Shown: positions 1 to 7,737, counted from the first letter of the stretch. The stretch: DNA of 13,407 bases from an uncultured Alistipes sp. (GCA_900546005.1 URBJ01000059.1:1-13407), one strand, 5' to 3'. Notes: generated by a model not told the origin, from the sequence alone. A program made the numbers and translations.

Positions 1-37
1 CAATGTCACATCCTAACAGACACATAATCGTATGGTT

Positions 38-769
38 TTATATCTTATTAAACTTCGAACGTTGTTGATTATATTTCACCTTATCAAACCGATAATACCG
101 TGCGGCACGATGGGCGACCCCGTCTTGCATATCCTCCGTGGGCACCACGTAATCCAAGGAATTCATCTTCTTATGAAAATTGCGCACGTCCATCTCACGG
201 TTATAGATCACCTCGTACGTGCGCCTAAGCTGGAACGCCGTGAACTTCATCGGCATATAGTCGAAAATGATAGCGGGCTCCTTCTCCACCCAATTACGGA
301 TCTCCTGTATGGCAGCCTCGATAATCTCTTTATGATCGAATGGCAAGCGAGGAAGCTCGTCGATAGGGCACCAACGGATCGAGTCGGATTTATCGGCCGG
401 ACACGTCTTCCTGCTGTTCTTGCACAAGGCGAGATAAGCGACCGTGATCAACCGTCCGATCTTCACCTTGGATGTCGCCTCCAGCCACATCACGTCCAAC
501 CGGTTCGAGGTACGGGCGGGAGAACCAAAACAACGGAATTGTTTCAATTGGACACGCTTCAAGCCGGTCGAATCATTCAGTATCCGATAGGCGGCGTCAT
601 CTAAATCCTCGTTCTCATAGATCAGATCTCCGGGCAGCTTGTAGTCGGTAACGGGAACTCCCTCTCCGTTGATGAAATTGCGCCTCACGAGCAGCACTTT
701 CAACGATTGCCCGTCAAAACCGAATATGACGCAATCGACCGACAAAGAATGATTCGTTTGCGGGGACAT
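38..769 (-). CDS. Nudix-domain transcriptional regulator, NrtR/AraR-like (243 aa)
   Basis: Two-part protein. Residues about 8-155 form a Nudix fold (VDCVIFGFDG, then KVLLVRR, then the Nudix-box position G47-L70). Residues about 173-228 form the winged helix typical of NrtR-family regulators (FTAFQLRRTYEVIY, RNFHKKM, and the closing AHRAARYYRFD). The Nudix box is degenerate: Arg62 is kept, but the catalytic REUxEE acidic run reads RILNDS, and the spacing after the glycine is one residue long. This suggests a ligand sensor rather than a hydrolase. Relatives sense ADP-ribose (NrtR) or sugars such as arabinose (AraR of Bacteroides). The ligand here cannot be told from sequence. The start is the first ATG after a consensus promoter at 828-859; there is no Shine-Dalgarno site, as is usual in Bacteroidales. 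It is transcribed away from the activase operon, and its targets may lie left of the window. Confidence 0.9.
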   Translation of the reverse strand: MSPQTNHSLSVDCVIFGFDGQSLKVLLVRRNFINGEGVPVTDYKLPGDLIYENEDLDDAAYRILNDSTGLKRVQLKQFRCFGSPARTSNRLDVMWLEATSKVKIGRLITVAYLALCKNSRKTCPADKSDSIRWCPIDELPRLPFDHKEIIEAAIQEIRNWVEKEPAIIFDYMPMKFTAFQLRRTYEVIYNREMDVRNFHKKMNSLDYVVPTEDMQDGVAHRAARYYRFDKVKYNQQRSKFNKI

Positions 770-827
770 GTTTTTGGTTGTTTTAGGTTCGAATAGTGTC
801 GGATGACGATCCGAAAACGCTATATTA

Positions 828-859
828 CAAAGCTATCATTTCGCTGTCAGAATAGCAAA
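828..859 (-). promoter_or_regulatory. Bacteroidetes-type promoter of the Nudix regulator
   Basis: On the minus strand the sequence reads TTTG (856-859), 20 bases, then TAGCTTTG (828-835). This matches the Bacteroidetes primary sigma consensus TTTG-N19/21-TAnnTTTG. Transcription should start near 821, giving a leader of roughly 50 bases before the ATG at 769. Confidence 0.75.
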
Positions 860-860
860 C

Positions 861-881
861 TTATCGTATTTTTTACGATAA
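861..881. promoter_or_regulatory. Perfect inverted repeat, probable operator
   Basis: The arms TTATCGTA (861-868) and TACGATAA (874-881) are exact reverse complements around five T residues. The repeat lies one base beyond the -33 box of the Nudix regulator promoter. Position and symmetry fit a dimeric regulator site, most simply autoregulation by the adjacent NrtR/AraR-like protein. The binding protein is inferred, and the site has not been compared with known operators. Confidence 0.6.
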
Positions 882-1174
882 CACGACCATGTAACAAAAA
901 TAAAACATCTGATTACCAATACATTGACACACTTTCACAAAACCTTCCAGATACGGTTACTTGTACTTTCGCAGTCGGCAAAGTGCACTCCGGCAGGGAA
1001 CCCTCCTTACCACCTTTTGCATAACTCCTGCATTATAAATTCGACCGGATCTGACATTCGGCAGCGCTCGTCGATTTGCACTTTACAACCCATATATAAA
1101 CTTATTTATCAACGAATTATCCGCCATTCTCACATTAAAAATTTCGTACCGAGATAATATTTTAAAATTTTACA

Positions 1175-1182
1175 TATCTTTG
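1175..1182 (+). promoter_or_regulatory. -7 promoter element for the activase-tetR operon
   Basis: TATCTTTG matches the Bacteroidetes -7 consensus TAnnTTTG exactly and lies 37 bases before the ATG at 1220, implying a leader of about 30 bases. No TTTG is found at the -33 distance, where the sequence is CCGAGATA. The promoter may therefore be weak or activator-dependent. Confidence 0.6.
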
Positions 1183-1219
1183 CGGCTGACACGGTAGTCA
1201 AACTGTTTAGCAGACACGC

Positions 1220-4200
1220 ATGGATTACGGAAAAATAGGCCTCGACATCGGCTCCACAACGCTCAAAATCGTCGTGCTCGACGAAAACGACCGGATGTGT
1301 TTTTCGAAATACACCCGTCATAACGCCCACATCGCCGAAACGCTGAAAAGCGCACTGTCCGAACTGAACGACCGCTTCGCGACAACACCCTTTACACTGA
1401 CCATCACCGGATCGGTGGGCATGGGCATTGCCGAACGAAACCACATCGATTTCGTACAAGAGGTTGTAGCCTCGGTCGCCTATGCCCGACACTACTATCC
1501 GCAAACGGCTACCCTGATCGACATCGGAGGAGAAGATGCCAAAATCGTACTGCTCAACAACGGAGTTCCCGACATGCGGATGAACGGAAATTGCGCAGGA
1601 GGTACTGGAGCCTTCATCGACCAGATGGCTCTTCTGCTCAATACAACGCCCGCAGGACTCGACGAAATGGCCCAACACGCCAAATACATTCATCCGATCG
1701 CTTCGCGCTGCGGCGTTTTCGCCAAAACCGACATACAGAACCTGATCGCAAAAAATACCAACCGCGAGGAGATTGCCGCTTCAATCTTCCTTGCCGTAGC
1801 AGTTCAGACGATCGTCACGCTCTCTCACGGATACGACGTGGCAACCCCCATACTTCTTTGCGGAGGTCCGTTAGCATTTCTGAAGTCGCTGCGCAAAGCC
1901 TTTGCCGACTACCTGCATACGGATGAGGCTCAGATGATCTGTCCAGAGGCGGCCCAACTGTTGCCGGCTTGGGGTACTGCCCTTTCGTCGGCCCCGGAGG
2001 CCCCTCGAAAAACCGTAACAGAGTGGATCACAAACATCGAGCAGCACACACCGCACGAGCTTCACTCCTATACGGTCCTTCCCCCTCTCTTTTCCGGTTC
2101 GGAAGAGCTTGCGGCATGGCGGAAAACCAAACGGGAAAAGGGATTCGGTACAGCCCCACTCTCTGCCGGAGAGGTGGTGGCCCGACTCGGCATTGATTCG
2201 GGTTCGACCACAACGAAAATTGCCCTCTTCGACGACAATCAGCGTCTGCTCTACACCTACTACGCCTCCAATAACGGAGACCCGATCACCGCCGTAAAAA
2301 AAGGACTCTCCGAACTGCTCGAAAAATGTAAGGCCGTCGGATGCTCTCTATCGATAAAGGGGAGCTGTGTCACGGGGTACGGAGAAGACCTCATCCGGGC
2401 CGCCTTCGGAATCGATACGGGAATCATCGAGACCATCGCCCATTATCTCGCAGCCAAGGAGATCGTTCCGGAGGTATCGTTCATTCTCGACATCGGAGGG
2501 CAGGACATGAAGGCGATCTTCGTCGACCACAAGGTTATCACCCGCATGGAGATCAACGAAGCCTGCTCCTCGGGTTGCGGTTCGTTCATCGAGACCTTCG
2601 CCAAAAGCCTCGACTACACGGTCGAAGATTTTGCGGCGACGGCTTGCACGGCAGCTTACCCGTGTGATCTCGGAACGCGGTGCACCGTCTTCATGAACTC
2701 CCGGGTCAAACAGGTGTTGCGCGAAGGGGCCTCTGTCGCCGACATTGCAGCCGGACTCTCCTATTCGGTCATCAAGAACTGCCTCTACAAAGTGTTGAAG
2801 CTGCGATCGGCCGACGAGATGGGACGACACATCGTCGTACAGGGAGGAACCATGCGCAACGACGCCGTGGTCCGCGCATTCGAGAAGCTGACCGGACAGG
2901 AGGTATTCCGCAGCGAACATCCCGAACTCATGGGAGCCATCGGCTGTGCCCTTTATGCTCAAAGAGTCGATACGAAGGCCGTTCCTCTCGAGCACCTGCT
3001 TCATGCAGCCACCTACACCTCCGATCCAATCGGGTGTCGGGGTTGCGAAAACCAGTGCCAAATCACCCGATACCGGTTTTCGAACGGAAACACCTACTTC
3101 TCGGGGAACAAGTGCGAACGACACTTCTCGAATCGGGGCGACTACGATACCCGCGGAGAGAATGCATATATCGAAAAGCTCAAACTCCTGTTCGACCGCC
3201 CCGCGGCTGAAAACGGACGGATGCGCGTAGGTATTCCCCGGTGTCTGAATCTATTCGAGGAGTATCCCTTCTGGCACACCCTTCTGACGGAGTGTGGCAT
3301 AGAGGTCGTGCTGTCCGACGCCTCGAACATGAGGGCCTACGAACGTAACGTCCGCAAGGTCATGTCCGACAACATCTGCTTTCCCGCAAAGTTGGTGCAT
3401 GCCCACATCGACAACCTGATCCAGAAAAAGGTCGACCGCATATTGATGCCGTACGTGCTGCACGAACAACAAGACAAACAGGCGGTCAACAGTTACAACT
3501 GTCCGATCGTTACGGGCTATTCCGACGTAATCCGCAGCGTCGAAAACCTCAGCCTGCCGTTCGACACCCCGGTCATATCGTTCCAGAACCGGAAAAAACT
3601 CTACCGGCAATGTTCCAACTACCTCGGCTCATTGGGGATTGATCGCAACGAGATTCGCCGGGCTTTCCGACGGGCATGGGAGGAGCAGCACCTTTTTGCC
3701 TCGCGGATAAAACGGGTGGACGAGGAGATTCTGCAACGCAGCAGAGCCGCGGGTCGACTCACGCTGCTTGTTGCCGGACGCCCCTACCATGCCGATCCGC
3801 TCATACAGCACAAGATCTCGGACATGATCGCATCGATGGGCGTAGATGTCATCACGGACGACATCGTACGAGGAGAGGATATCTCCCTCGATAACACCCA
3901 TTTCGTTGCCCAGTGGTCCTATCCCAACCGCATTCTGAAGGCTGCGATATGGACCGCCCAACAAGATGAACAGGTACAGTTCGTCGAGATGACCTCCTTC
4001 GGTTGCGGTCCCGATGCCGCACTGACCGACGAAGTCCGCGAAACATTAGGCCGATACGGGAAGAGCTATACCCTGCTGAAAATCGACGATGTAAGCAATA
4101 CCGGCTCCCTGAAACTGCGGATCCGTTCGGTGATCGAGAGTCTGAAACTGGAACACACGGCCACATCCGCTGTACAACCGTTCGTCTCGACTCCCCATTT

Positions 4201-5425
4201 CGAAAAGAGAGACCGCAGCCGAAAGATTCTCGTACCCTTCTTCACCCCCTTCATTTCACCGCTTATTCCCGTTTTGATGAAACGGGCAGGATACGATGCC
4301 GAAAACATGCCATTGAGCAACGAAAACTCTATCGAAGCAGGCCTGCAGTACGCCAACAACGAAATCTGCTACCCGGCAACGTTGATCGTCGGTGACATCG
4401 TTACAGCCCTGAAATCGGGACGATACGATCCGAATCATACGGCTGTTGCCATCACTCAAACCGGCGGGCAGTGTCGGGCCAGCAACTACATCGCCCTGAT
4501 TCGCCGTGCATTGGTCAACGCCGGTTTTGCCGAAGTGCCCGTCATCTCCGTATCGCCCGGAAGCGGTCTAAAGAACGAACAACCCGGATTCCAGATTCCG
4601 TGGCTGCACATCACAAGGGCGATCATCGGCTCCATCTTGTTTACCGATGCTTTGGCCCGGATCTACTGCGCCACAGCAGTCCGGGAAACCACTCCGGGAG
4701 AGGCCCGCAAACTGCATACGGCATACACGGAAAAAGCGGCCCGCATCGCTGCCCATGAACCGGAGAGCAAAATCCTGAGAGCTTTCGAACATCTGCTGGA
4801 AGAAGCCGTAGCCGACTTTTCGCGCATCTGTGAAACGAAAACGTGTCCGCGCGTTGGAATTGTCGGAGAGATCTATCTGAAGTTCAACCCATTCGCTCAA
4901 AAGGGCCTCTCCAGTTGGTTGATCGAACACCACATCGAGGCTGTTCCCCCGGCCCTCACGGACTTTTTCATGCAAGGGTTCATCAACTATGAGGTGAAAC
5001 GCCGCTCCGATCTGGGATCCCCCCGGATCCCCGTGTGGCTGATGCGCAAAGCCTCGGGACACATGCACCGAATCGTCTCCCGGTTCAACGGCATAGCTTC
5101 TGGCTTCCCCTATTTCCTGCCCTTCGGCAATGTTTTTGAAGAGGCCTCCGCCGCTTCCGAGATCCTGTCGCTCAACGCCCAATTCGGAGAGGGATGGTTG
5201 CTACCGGGCGAAATCGCCTCATTTGCCCGACACGGCGTAAACAACATCATCAGCCTGCAGCCCTTCGGGTGCATCGCCAACCACATCGTCTCGAAAGGCG
5301 TGGAGAAACGCATCCGCCAACTCTATCCGCAGCTGAATCTGCTCTCTCTCGACTTCGACGGAAGCGTCAGCGACGTCAACATTCTCAACCGGTTGCTGCT
5401 GTTCGTTGCCAACCTGAAACAATAA
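1220..5425 (+). CDS. Giant fused 2-hydroxyacyl-CoA dehydratase activase / dehydratase-like Fe-S protein (1401 aa)
   Basis: The ATPase halves belong to the BadF/BadG/BcrA/HgdC (ASKHA) family, which uses ATP to push single low-potential electrons into dehydratases or reductases. Module 1 (about 5-270) has GLDIGSTT, DIGGEDAK (101-108), Cys125 in NCAGGTG and Cys164 in SRCGVF. Module 2 (about 322-590) repeats this: GIDSGSTT (324-331), DIGGQDMK (424-431), Cys449/Cys453 in CSSGCG and Cys488. A linker carries Cys606, 609, 613 and 632. The rest (about 669-1395, including the DUF2229 type) appears to be two HgdA/B-like halves: Cys720/761/929 and Cys1050/1085/1351, with CFPAKLV echoed by CYPATLI and FGCGPDA by FGCIANH. 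The ATG at 1220 follows the -7 element and gives the expected N terminus. Proteins of this size and order occur in many gut anaerobes, usually annotated as acyl-CoA dehydratase activase. The substrate is unknown, and no separate dehydratase gene lies nearby. Likely cytosolic and oxygen-sensitive. Confidence 0.9.
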   Translation: MDYGKIGLDIGSTTLKIVVLDENDRMCFSKYTRHNAHIAETLKSALSELNDRFATTPFTLTITGSVGMGIAERNHIDFVQEVVASVAYARHYYPQTATLIDIGGEDAKIVLLNNGVPDMRMNGNCAGGTGAFIDQMALLLNTTPAGLDEMAQHAKYIHPIASRCGVFAKTDIQNLIAKNTNREEIAASIFLAVAVQTIVTLSHGYDVATPILLCGGPLAFLKSLRKAFADYLHTDEAQMICPEAAQLLPAWGTALSSAPEAPRKTVTEWITNIEQHTPHELHSYTVLPPLFSGSEELAAWRKTKREKGFGTAPLSAGEVVARLGIDSGSTTTKIALFDDNQRLLYTYYASNNGDPITAVKKGLSELLEKCKAVGCSLSIKGSCVTGYGEDLIRAAFGIDTGIIETIAHYLAAKEIVPEVSFILDIGGQDMKAIFVDHKVITRMEINEACSSGCGSFIETFAKSLDYTVEDFAATACTAAYPCDLGTRCTVFMNSRVKQVLREGASVADIAAGLSYSVIKNCLYKVLKLRSADEMGRHIVVQGGTMRNDAVVRAFEKLTGQEVFRSEHPELMGAIGCALYAQRVDTKAVPLEHLLHAATYTSDPIGCRGCENQCQITRYRFSNGNTYFSGNKCERHFSNRGDYDTRGENAYIEKLKLLFDRPAAENGRMRVGIPRCLNLFEEYPFWHTLLTECGIEVVLSDASNMRAYERNVRKVMSDNICFPAKLVHAHIDNLIQKKVDRILMPYVLHEQQDKQAVNSYNCPIVTGYSDVIRSVENLSLPFDTPVISFQNRKKLYRQCSNYLGSLGIDRNEIRRAFRRAWEEQHLFASRIKRVDEEILQRSRAAGRLTLLVAGRPYHADPLIQHKISDMIASMGVDVITDDIVRGEDISLDNTHFVAQWSYPNRILKAAIWTAQQDEQVQFVEMTSFGCGPDAALTDEVRETLGRYGKSYTLLKIDDVSNTGSLKLRIRSVIESLKLEHTATSAVQPFVSTPHFEKRDRSRKILVPFFTPFISPLIPVLMKRAGYDAENMPLSNENSIEAGLQYANNEICYPATLIVGDIVTALKSGRYDPNHTAVAITQTGGQCRASNYIALIRRALVNAGFAEVPVISVSPGSGLKNEQPGFQIPWLHITRAIIGSILFTDALARIYCATAVRETTPGEARKLHTAYTEKAARIAAHEPESKILRAFEHLLEEAVADFSRICETKTCPRVGIVGEIYLKFNPFAQKGLSSWLIEHHIEAVPPALTDFFMQGFINYEVKRRSDLGSPRIPVWLMRKASGHMHRIVSRFNGIASGFPYFLPFGNVFEEASAASEILSLNAQFGEGWLLPGEIASFARHGVNNIISLQPFGCIANHIVSKGVEKRIRQLYPQLNLLSLDFDGSVSDVNILNRLLLFVANLKQ

Positions 5426-5443
5426 CCAACATCAGGCATCATC

Positions 5444-6058
5444 ATGGAATCCAACGAAAACATAGAGCAACGTATCCATACAGCCGCTCGCAAACTCTTT
5501 ATCGAGAAGGGGTACCTCAACACCAACATGAGCGACATCGCTGTCGAGGCAGGCATCAAACGTCCTACCCTACACTACTATTTCCGTACGAAGGAGCGAC
5601 TCTTCCAATCCATCTACGGCAACATTTTACAGGCGGTCATTCCCCGCATCCACGGCATTCTGTCTCAGGACATCCCCTTTATCGATCGCCTGAGCGACGT
5701 TACCGACGAATACTTCGCACTATTCCGCAAAAATCCCGATCTGCCGCAATTCATCATCGGCGAGATACAACGCGACATCAACCACCTGATCGTCATAGCC
5801 AAACAGTTGGGCGTCGACGAATACATCTTAAAGATCAAGGCCGTATGTCTCGATGACATGGAAAAAGGCGCCATAAAAACCGTGCCGGTACAAGACATCT
5901 TTCTGACCTTCTACTCGCTGATGCTATTTCCGTTTCTGACAAAAAATCTGGTCACCCACCTATTGATCGATGAACGGTTCGAGGATTTTCTCAAAGAGTG
6001 GAAACAGAACATCATGCGCCAAATGCGGCACCTATTAGACACAAACGACCGAAAATAG
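5444..6058 (+). CDS. TetR/AcrR-family transcriptional repressor (204 aa)
   Basis: The N terminus is a standard TetR DNA-binding domain: RIHTAARKLFIEKGY (about 10-24), MSDIAVEAGI (29-38), then the recognition helix and signature KRPTLHYYFRTKERLF (39-54). Residues from about 60 on form the helical ligand-binding and dimer domain, which is poorly conserved in the family and gives no ligand clue. The length is typical. The gene starts 18 bases after the activase stop with no promoter between, so the two are almost certainly co-transcribed. The RND efflux operon begins 422 bases downstream on the same strand. Repression of that operon, of its own operon, or of both is the natural inference, with palindromes at 6326-6335 and 6462-6473 as candidate sites. 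The inducer may be related to the activase's substrate. Confidence 0.92.
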   Translation: MESNENIEQRIHTAARKLFIEKGYLNTNMSDIAVEAGIKRPTLHYYFRTKERLFQSIYGNILQAVIPRIHGILSQDIPFIDRLSDVTDEYFALFRKNPDLPQFIIGEIQRDINHLIVIAKQLGVDEYILKIKAVCLDDMEKGAIKTVPVQDIFLTFYSLMLFPFLTKNLVTHLLIDERFEDFLKEWKQNIMRQMRHLLDTNDRK

Positions 6059-6325
6059 GCAGTGCCAATCCTCCCGTTAGATAAACTGGGAAAATCAGCA
6101 ATCAGCCCCCCGCTTTTGTATTAGAACGTATTAAAAAAGAGCAAACCAAGACGATACGTCCGATCCTACGCCACGCCATCCACCCCCGTAATGCGTACCT
6201 AAAAATAAATTAGCCTCTACATACAACAAATCCGGCAATCAAACGCTATTAATGATATAAAACAACCACTCAATAAAACCGAAATATGAATTGATACGAG
6301 CCCCTCTTATTTGCCAAAAAAAATA

Positions 6326-6335
6326 ACTCCGGAGT
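6326..6335. promoter_or_regulatory. Palindrome ACTCCGGAGT upstream of efflux promoter
   Basis: This perfect 10-base palindrome ends 8 bases before the -33-like box of the efflux promoter. It is a candidate TetR-family operator. The motif is short, so a chance occurrence is possible. A partial copy, ACTCCGG, is also present at 987-993 in the region upstream of the activase-tetR operon. Confidence 0.35.
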
Positions 6336-6343
6336 CGAGTCTC

Positions 6344-6373
6344 TTTCGCTTTTTAAGTTTTTTGCTACTTTTG
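6344..6373 (+). promoter_or_regulatory. Promoter of the RND efflux operon
   Basis: TACTTTTG at 6366-6373 matches the Bacteroidetes -7 consensus TAnnTTTG. TTTC at 6344-6347, 18 bases upstream, is a one-mismatch -33 box at slightly short spacing. Transcription would begin near 6380, leaving an untranslated leader of about 100 bases before the adaptor ATG. Confidence 0.6.
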
Positions 6374-6461
6374 GCGCTTAGAAATATGTTTTTTCGGCCA
6401 ACGAGCACACTATTTAGCTAATACAAAGAGATTTATACATACAAAAACATTCCAAAGACCA

Positions 6462-6473
6462 GTAAAGCTTTAC
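6462..6473. promoter_or_regulatory. 12-base perfect palindrome GTAAAGCTTTAC at the adaptor start
   Basis: The palindrome ends 7 bases before the ATG at 6481, inside the transcribed leader. It could be a repressor roadblock site for the neighbouring TetR, or act on the mRNA near the start codon. Bacteroidales genes generally lack Shine-Dalgarno sites, so occlusion of one is unlikely. A half site, CTTTAC, occurs at 1081-1086 upstream of the activase operon. Confidence 0.4.
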
Positions 6474-6480
6474 GACGCAT

Positions 6481-7737
6481 ATGAAACAAGTCCGATTGAT
6501 CTCTTTCTTCCTGCTCACGGGATCTCTCCTTTTCAACGCCTGCAAAGAACCGACAGTGGAATATCCGGTCGTCGAGGTGGAAGAAGTGTCCACCGACAAT
6601 GTCGAAATATACGGTGACTACGTCGGCTCGATCCGAGCCATACAAAGTGTCGAGATCCGGGCCCGGGTGGAGGGCTTTTTGGAACGGATTACCTTCGACG
6701 AAGGAAAACAGGTCCACGCATCGGAACCCCTCTTCTATATCAACGACGCCCTCTACAAAGCCCGGGTCGAAAAAGCCAAGGCTCAGCTAAAAAAGGATGA
6801 AGCCCTTGCGGCCAAAGCCGAACGCGATGTCAACCGACTGACTCCGCTCTATGAGCAGAATGCGGCCAGCCGACTCGATCTGGATAACGCCGAAGCCGCA
6901 TTGGATATGGCCAAAGCCAGCGTCGCCATGAGCAAGGCCGACTTGGCGCAAGCCGAACTGGAGTTAAGCTATACGGTCGTGCGCTCCCCGTTAGACGGAT
7001 ACATCAGTGAACGTTATGTCGACATCGGAACGTTGGTCGGCAAAAACAACTCTTCGCTGCTGGCTACGGTCGTAAAACGGGACACGGTACTGGTCGAATT
7101 CAAACTGACCGCATTGGACTATCTCCGCAGCCAACGACGTAATGTCCATCTCGGAGAGCTCGACACCACCCGTTCGTGGCAACCCTCCGTAACGGTTACA
7201 CTGGCCGACGGATCGGTCTACGGAGAACAGGGTATCGTCGATTTCGCCTCGCCACAGGTTGATCCCCAGACGGGTACTTTCGGGGTACGGGCCGAACTGC
7301 CGAATCCCCATCAGGTCCTTCTGCCCGGACAATTTACGCGAGTCCGGCTGTTGCTCGACGTCATGGAAAATGCGACCGTCGTTCCTCGAAAAGCCATCGT
7401 CATCGAGAAGGGCGGTGCGTTCATCTTCACCGTACGGGCCGACAGTGTAGCCGAAAAACGTTACATAGAACTCGGTCCCGAACAGGCGAACCGGATCGTC
7501 GTAACCCGAGGGTTGGTTCCGGGCGAACTGATCGTGACCGAAGGATACCAGAAACTGACTCCCGGAGAGAAGGTTACGTATAAAGTTTCCGGTCCGGTCA
7601 CCATAGAACAAAATAGCGATGACTCTACACACATTGCGGCTCCGGACGTACCACAGGGAGATTCGAGCCTGATCCGCTCCAGCAAGGACTCGATGACAAT
7701 GCCCCAAACCGACACCTCTAAACGGAAAAATCGATGA
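6481..7737 (+). CDS. RND efflux periplasmic adaptor (membrane fusion) lipoprotein (418 aa)
   Basis: AcrA/MexA-family adaptor that joins the inner-membrane pump to the outer-membrane channel. Residues 1-20 form a lipoprotein signal ending FNA before Cys21. Then come a first half-lipoyl segment (about 56-88, RARVEGFLERITFDEGKQV) and a coiled-coil hairpin (about 94-165) rich in Ala, Lys and Glu. The second half-lipoyl segment follows (about 168-195, VVRSPLDGYISERYVDIGT), then beta-barrel and membrane-proximal domains (to about 370, LLPGQFTRVRLLLD). The hairpin tip carries the RLS motif used to dock TolC-type proteins: Arg119, Leu123 and Ser130 with exact R-x3-L-x6-S spacing. After about residue 372 there is a hydrophilic tail of about 45 residues rich in Ser, Asp and Thr, probably disordered. 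First gene of the operon; its stop overlaps the pump start as ATGA. Confidence 0.95.
   Translation: MKQVRLISFFLLTGSLLFNACKEPTVEYPVVEVEEVSTDNVEIYGDYVGSIRAIQSVEIRARVEGFLERITFDEGKQVHASEPLFYINDALYKARVEKAKAQLKKDEALAAKAERDVNRLTPLYEQNAASRLDLDNAEAALDMAKASVAMSKADLAQAELELSYTVVRSPLDGYISERYVDIGTLVGKNNSSLLATVVKRDTVLVEFKLTALDYLRSQRRNVHLGELDTTRSWQPSVTVTLADGSVYGEQGIVDFASPQVDPQTGTFGVRAELPNPHQVLLPGQFTRVRLLLDVMENATVVPRKAIVIEKGGAFIFTVRADSVAEKRYIELGPEQANRIVVTRGLVPGELIVTEGYQKLTPGEKVTYKVSGPVTIEQNSDDSTHIAAPDVPQGDSSLIRSSKDSMTMPQTDTSKRKNR

Larger units (their letters stand above)
770..1219. other. Divergent intergenic region between Nudix regulator and activase operon
   Basis: This 450-base stretch has no convincing gene. 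It holds the regulator promoter (828-859, minus), a perfect inverted repeat (861-881), and a -7 element for the activase gene (1175-1182, plus). Just before that element lies an AT palindrome, ATTTTAAAAT, at 1159-1168. Short open frames across 803-1157 have no recognisable protein character and no plausible translation start. The middle part (about 885-1140) shows only weak features, such as AAAGTGCA at 980-987 with its reverse complement at 1077-1084, too far apart to interpret. Confidence 0.7.
6059..6480. other. Intergenic region upstream of the RND efflux operon
   Basis: These 422 bases carry no supportable gene and are more AT-rich than the flanking genes. Positions 6059-6320 show nothing definite. 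A short imperfect hairpin after tetR (CCCGTT/AACTGGG, about 6074-6092) has no T tract, so a terminator there is not supported. The right-hand part contains a promoter (6344-6373), a palindrome just before it (6326-6335), a long leader of about 100 bases, and a second palindrome next to the adaptor start codon (6462-6473). Confidence 0.7.

Noticed and set aside
924..929. TTGACA resembling a classic -35 box
   Set aside because: No -10 box lies at the right distance, and Bacteroidetes promoters do not use this consensus.
803..1157. Short plus-strand frames in the divergent intergenic region
   Set aside because: They overlap the minus-strand promoter and operator, have no start signal or family resemblance, and vary in composition like noncoding DNA.
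2348..3124. 258-codon open frame on the minus strand inside the activase gene
   Set aside because: It is fully antisense to strongly conserved activase motifs. Its translation has no domain character, and long antisense frames are expected in GC-rich coding DNA.
4568..5182. 204-codon minus-strand frame near the end of the activase gene
   Set aside because: It is antisense to the conserved C-terminal region, with no promoter or recognisable protein features.
6074..6092. Possible terminator after tetR (CCCGTT ... AACTGGG)
   Set aside because: The stem is short and bulged and no T tract follows, so termination between tetR and the efflux operon is not supported.
6541..6555. Cys-Lys-Glu after the adaptor lipobox as a surface-export signal
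   Set aside because: Only one acidic residue follows, and an RND adaptor must act in the periplasm, so surface exposure is not credible.
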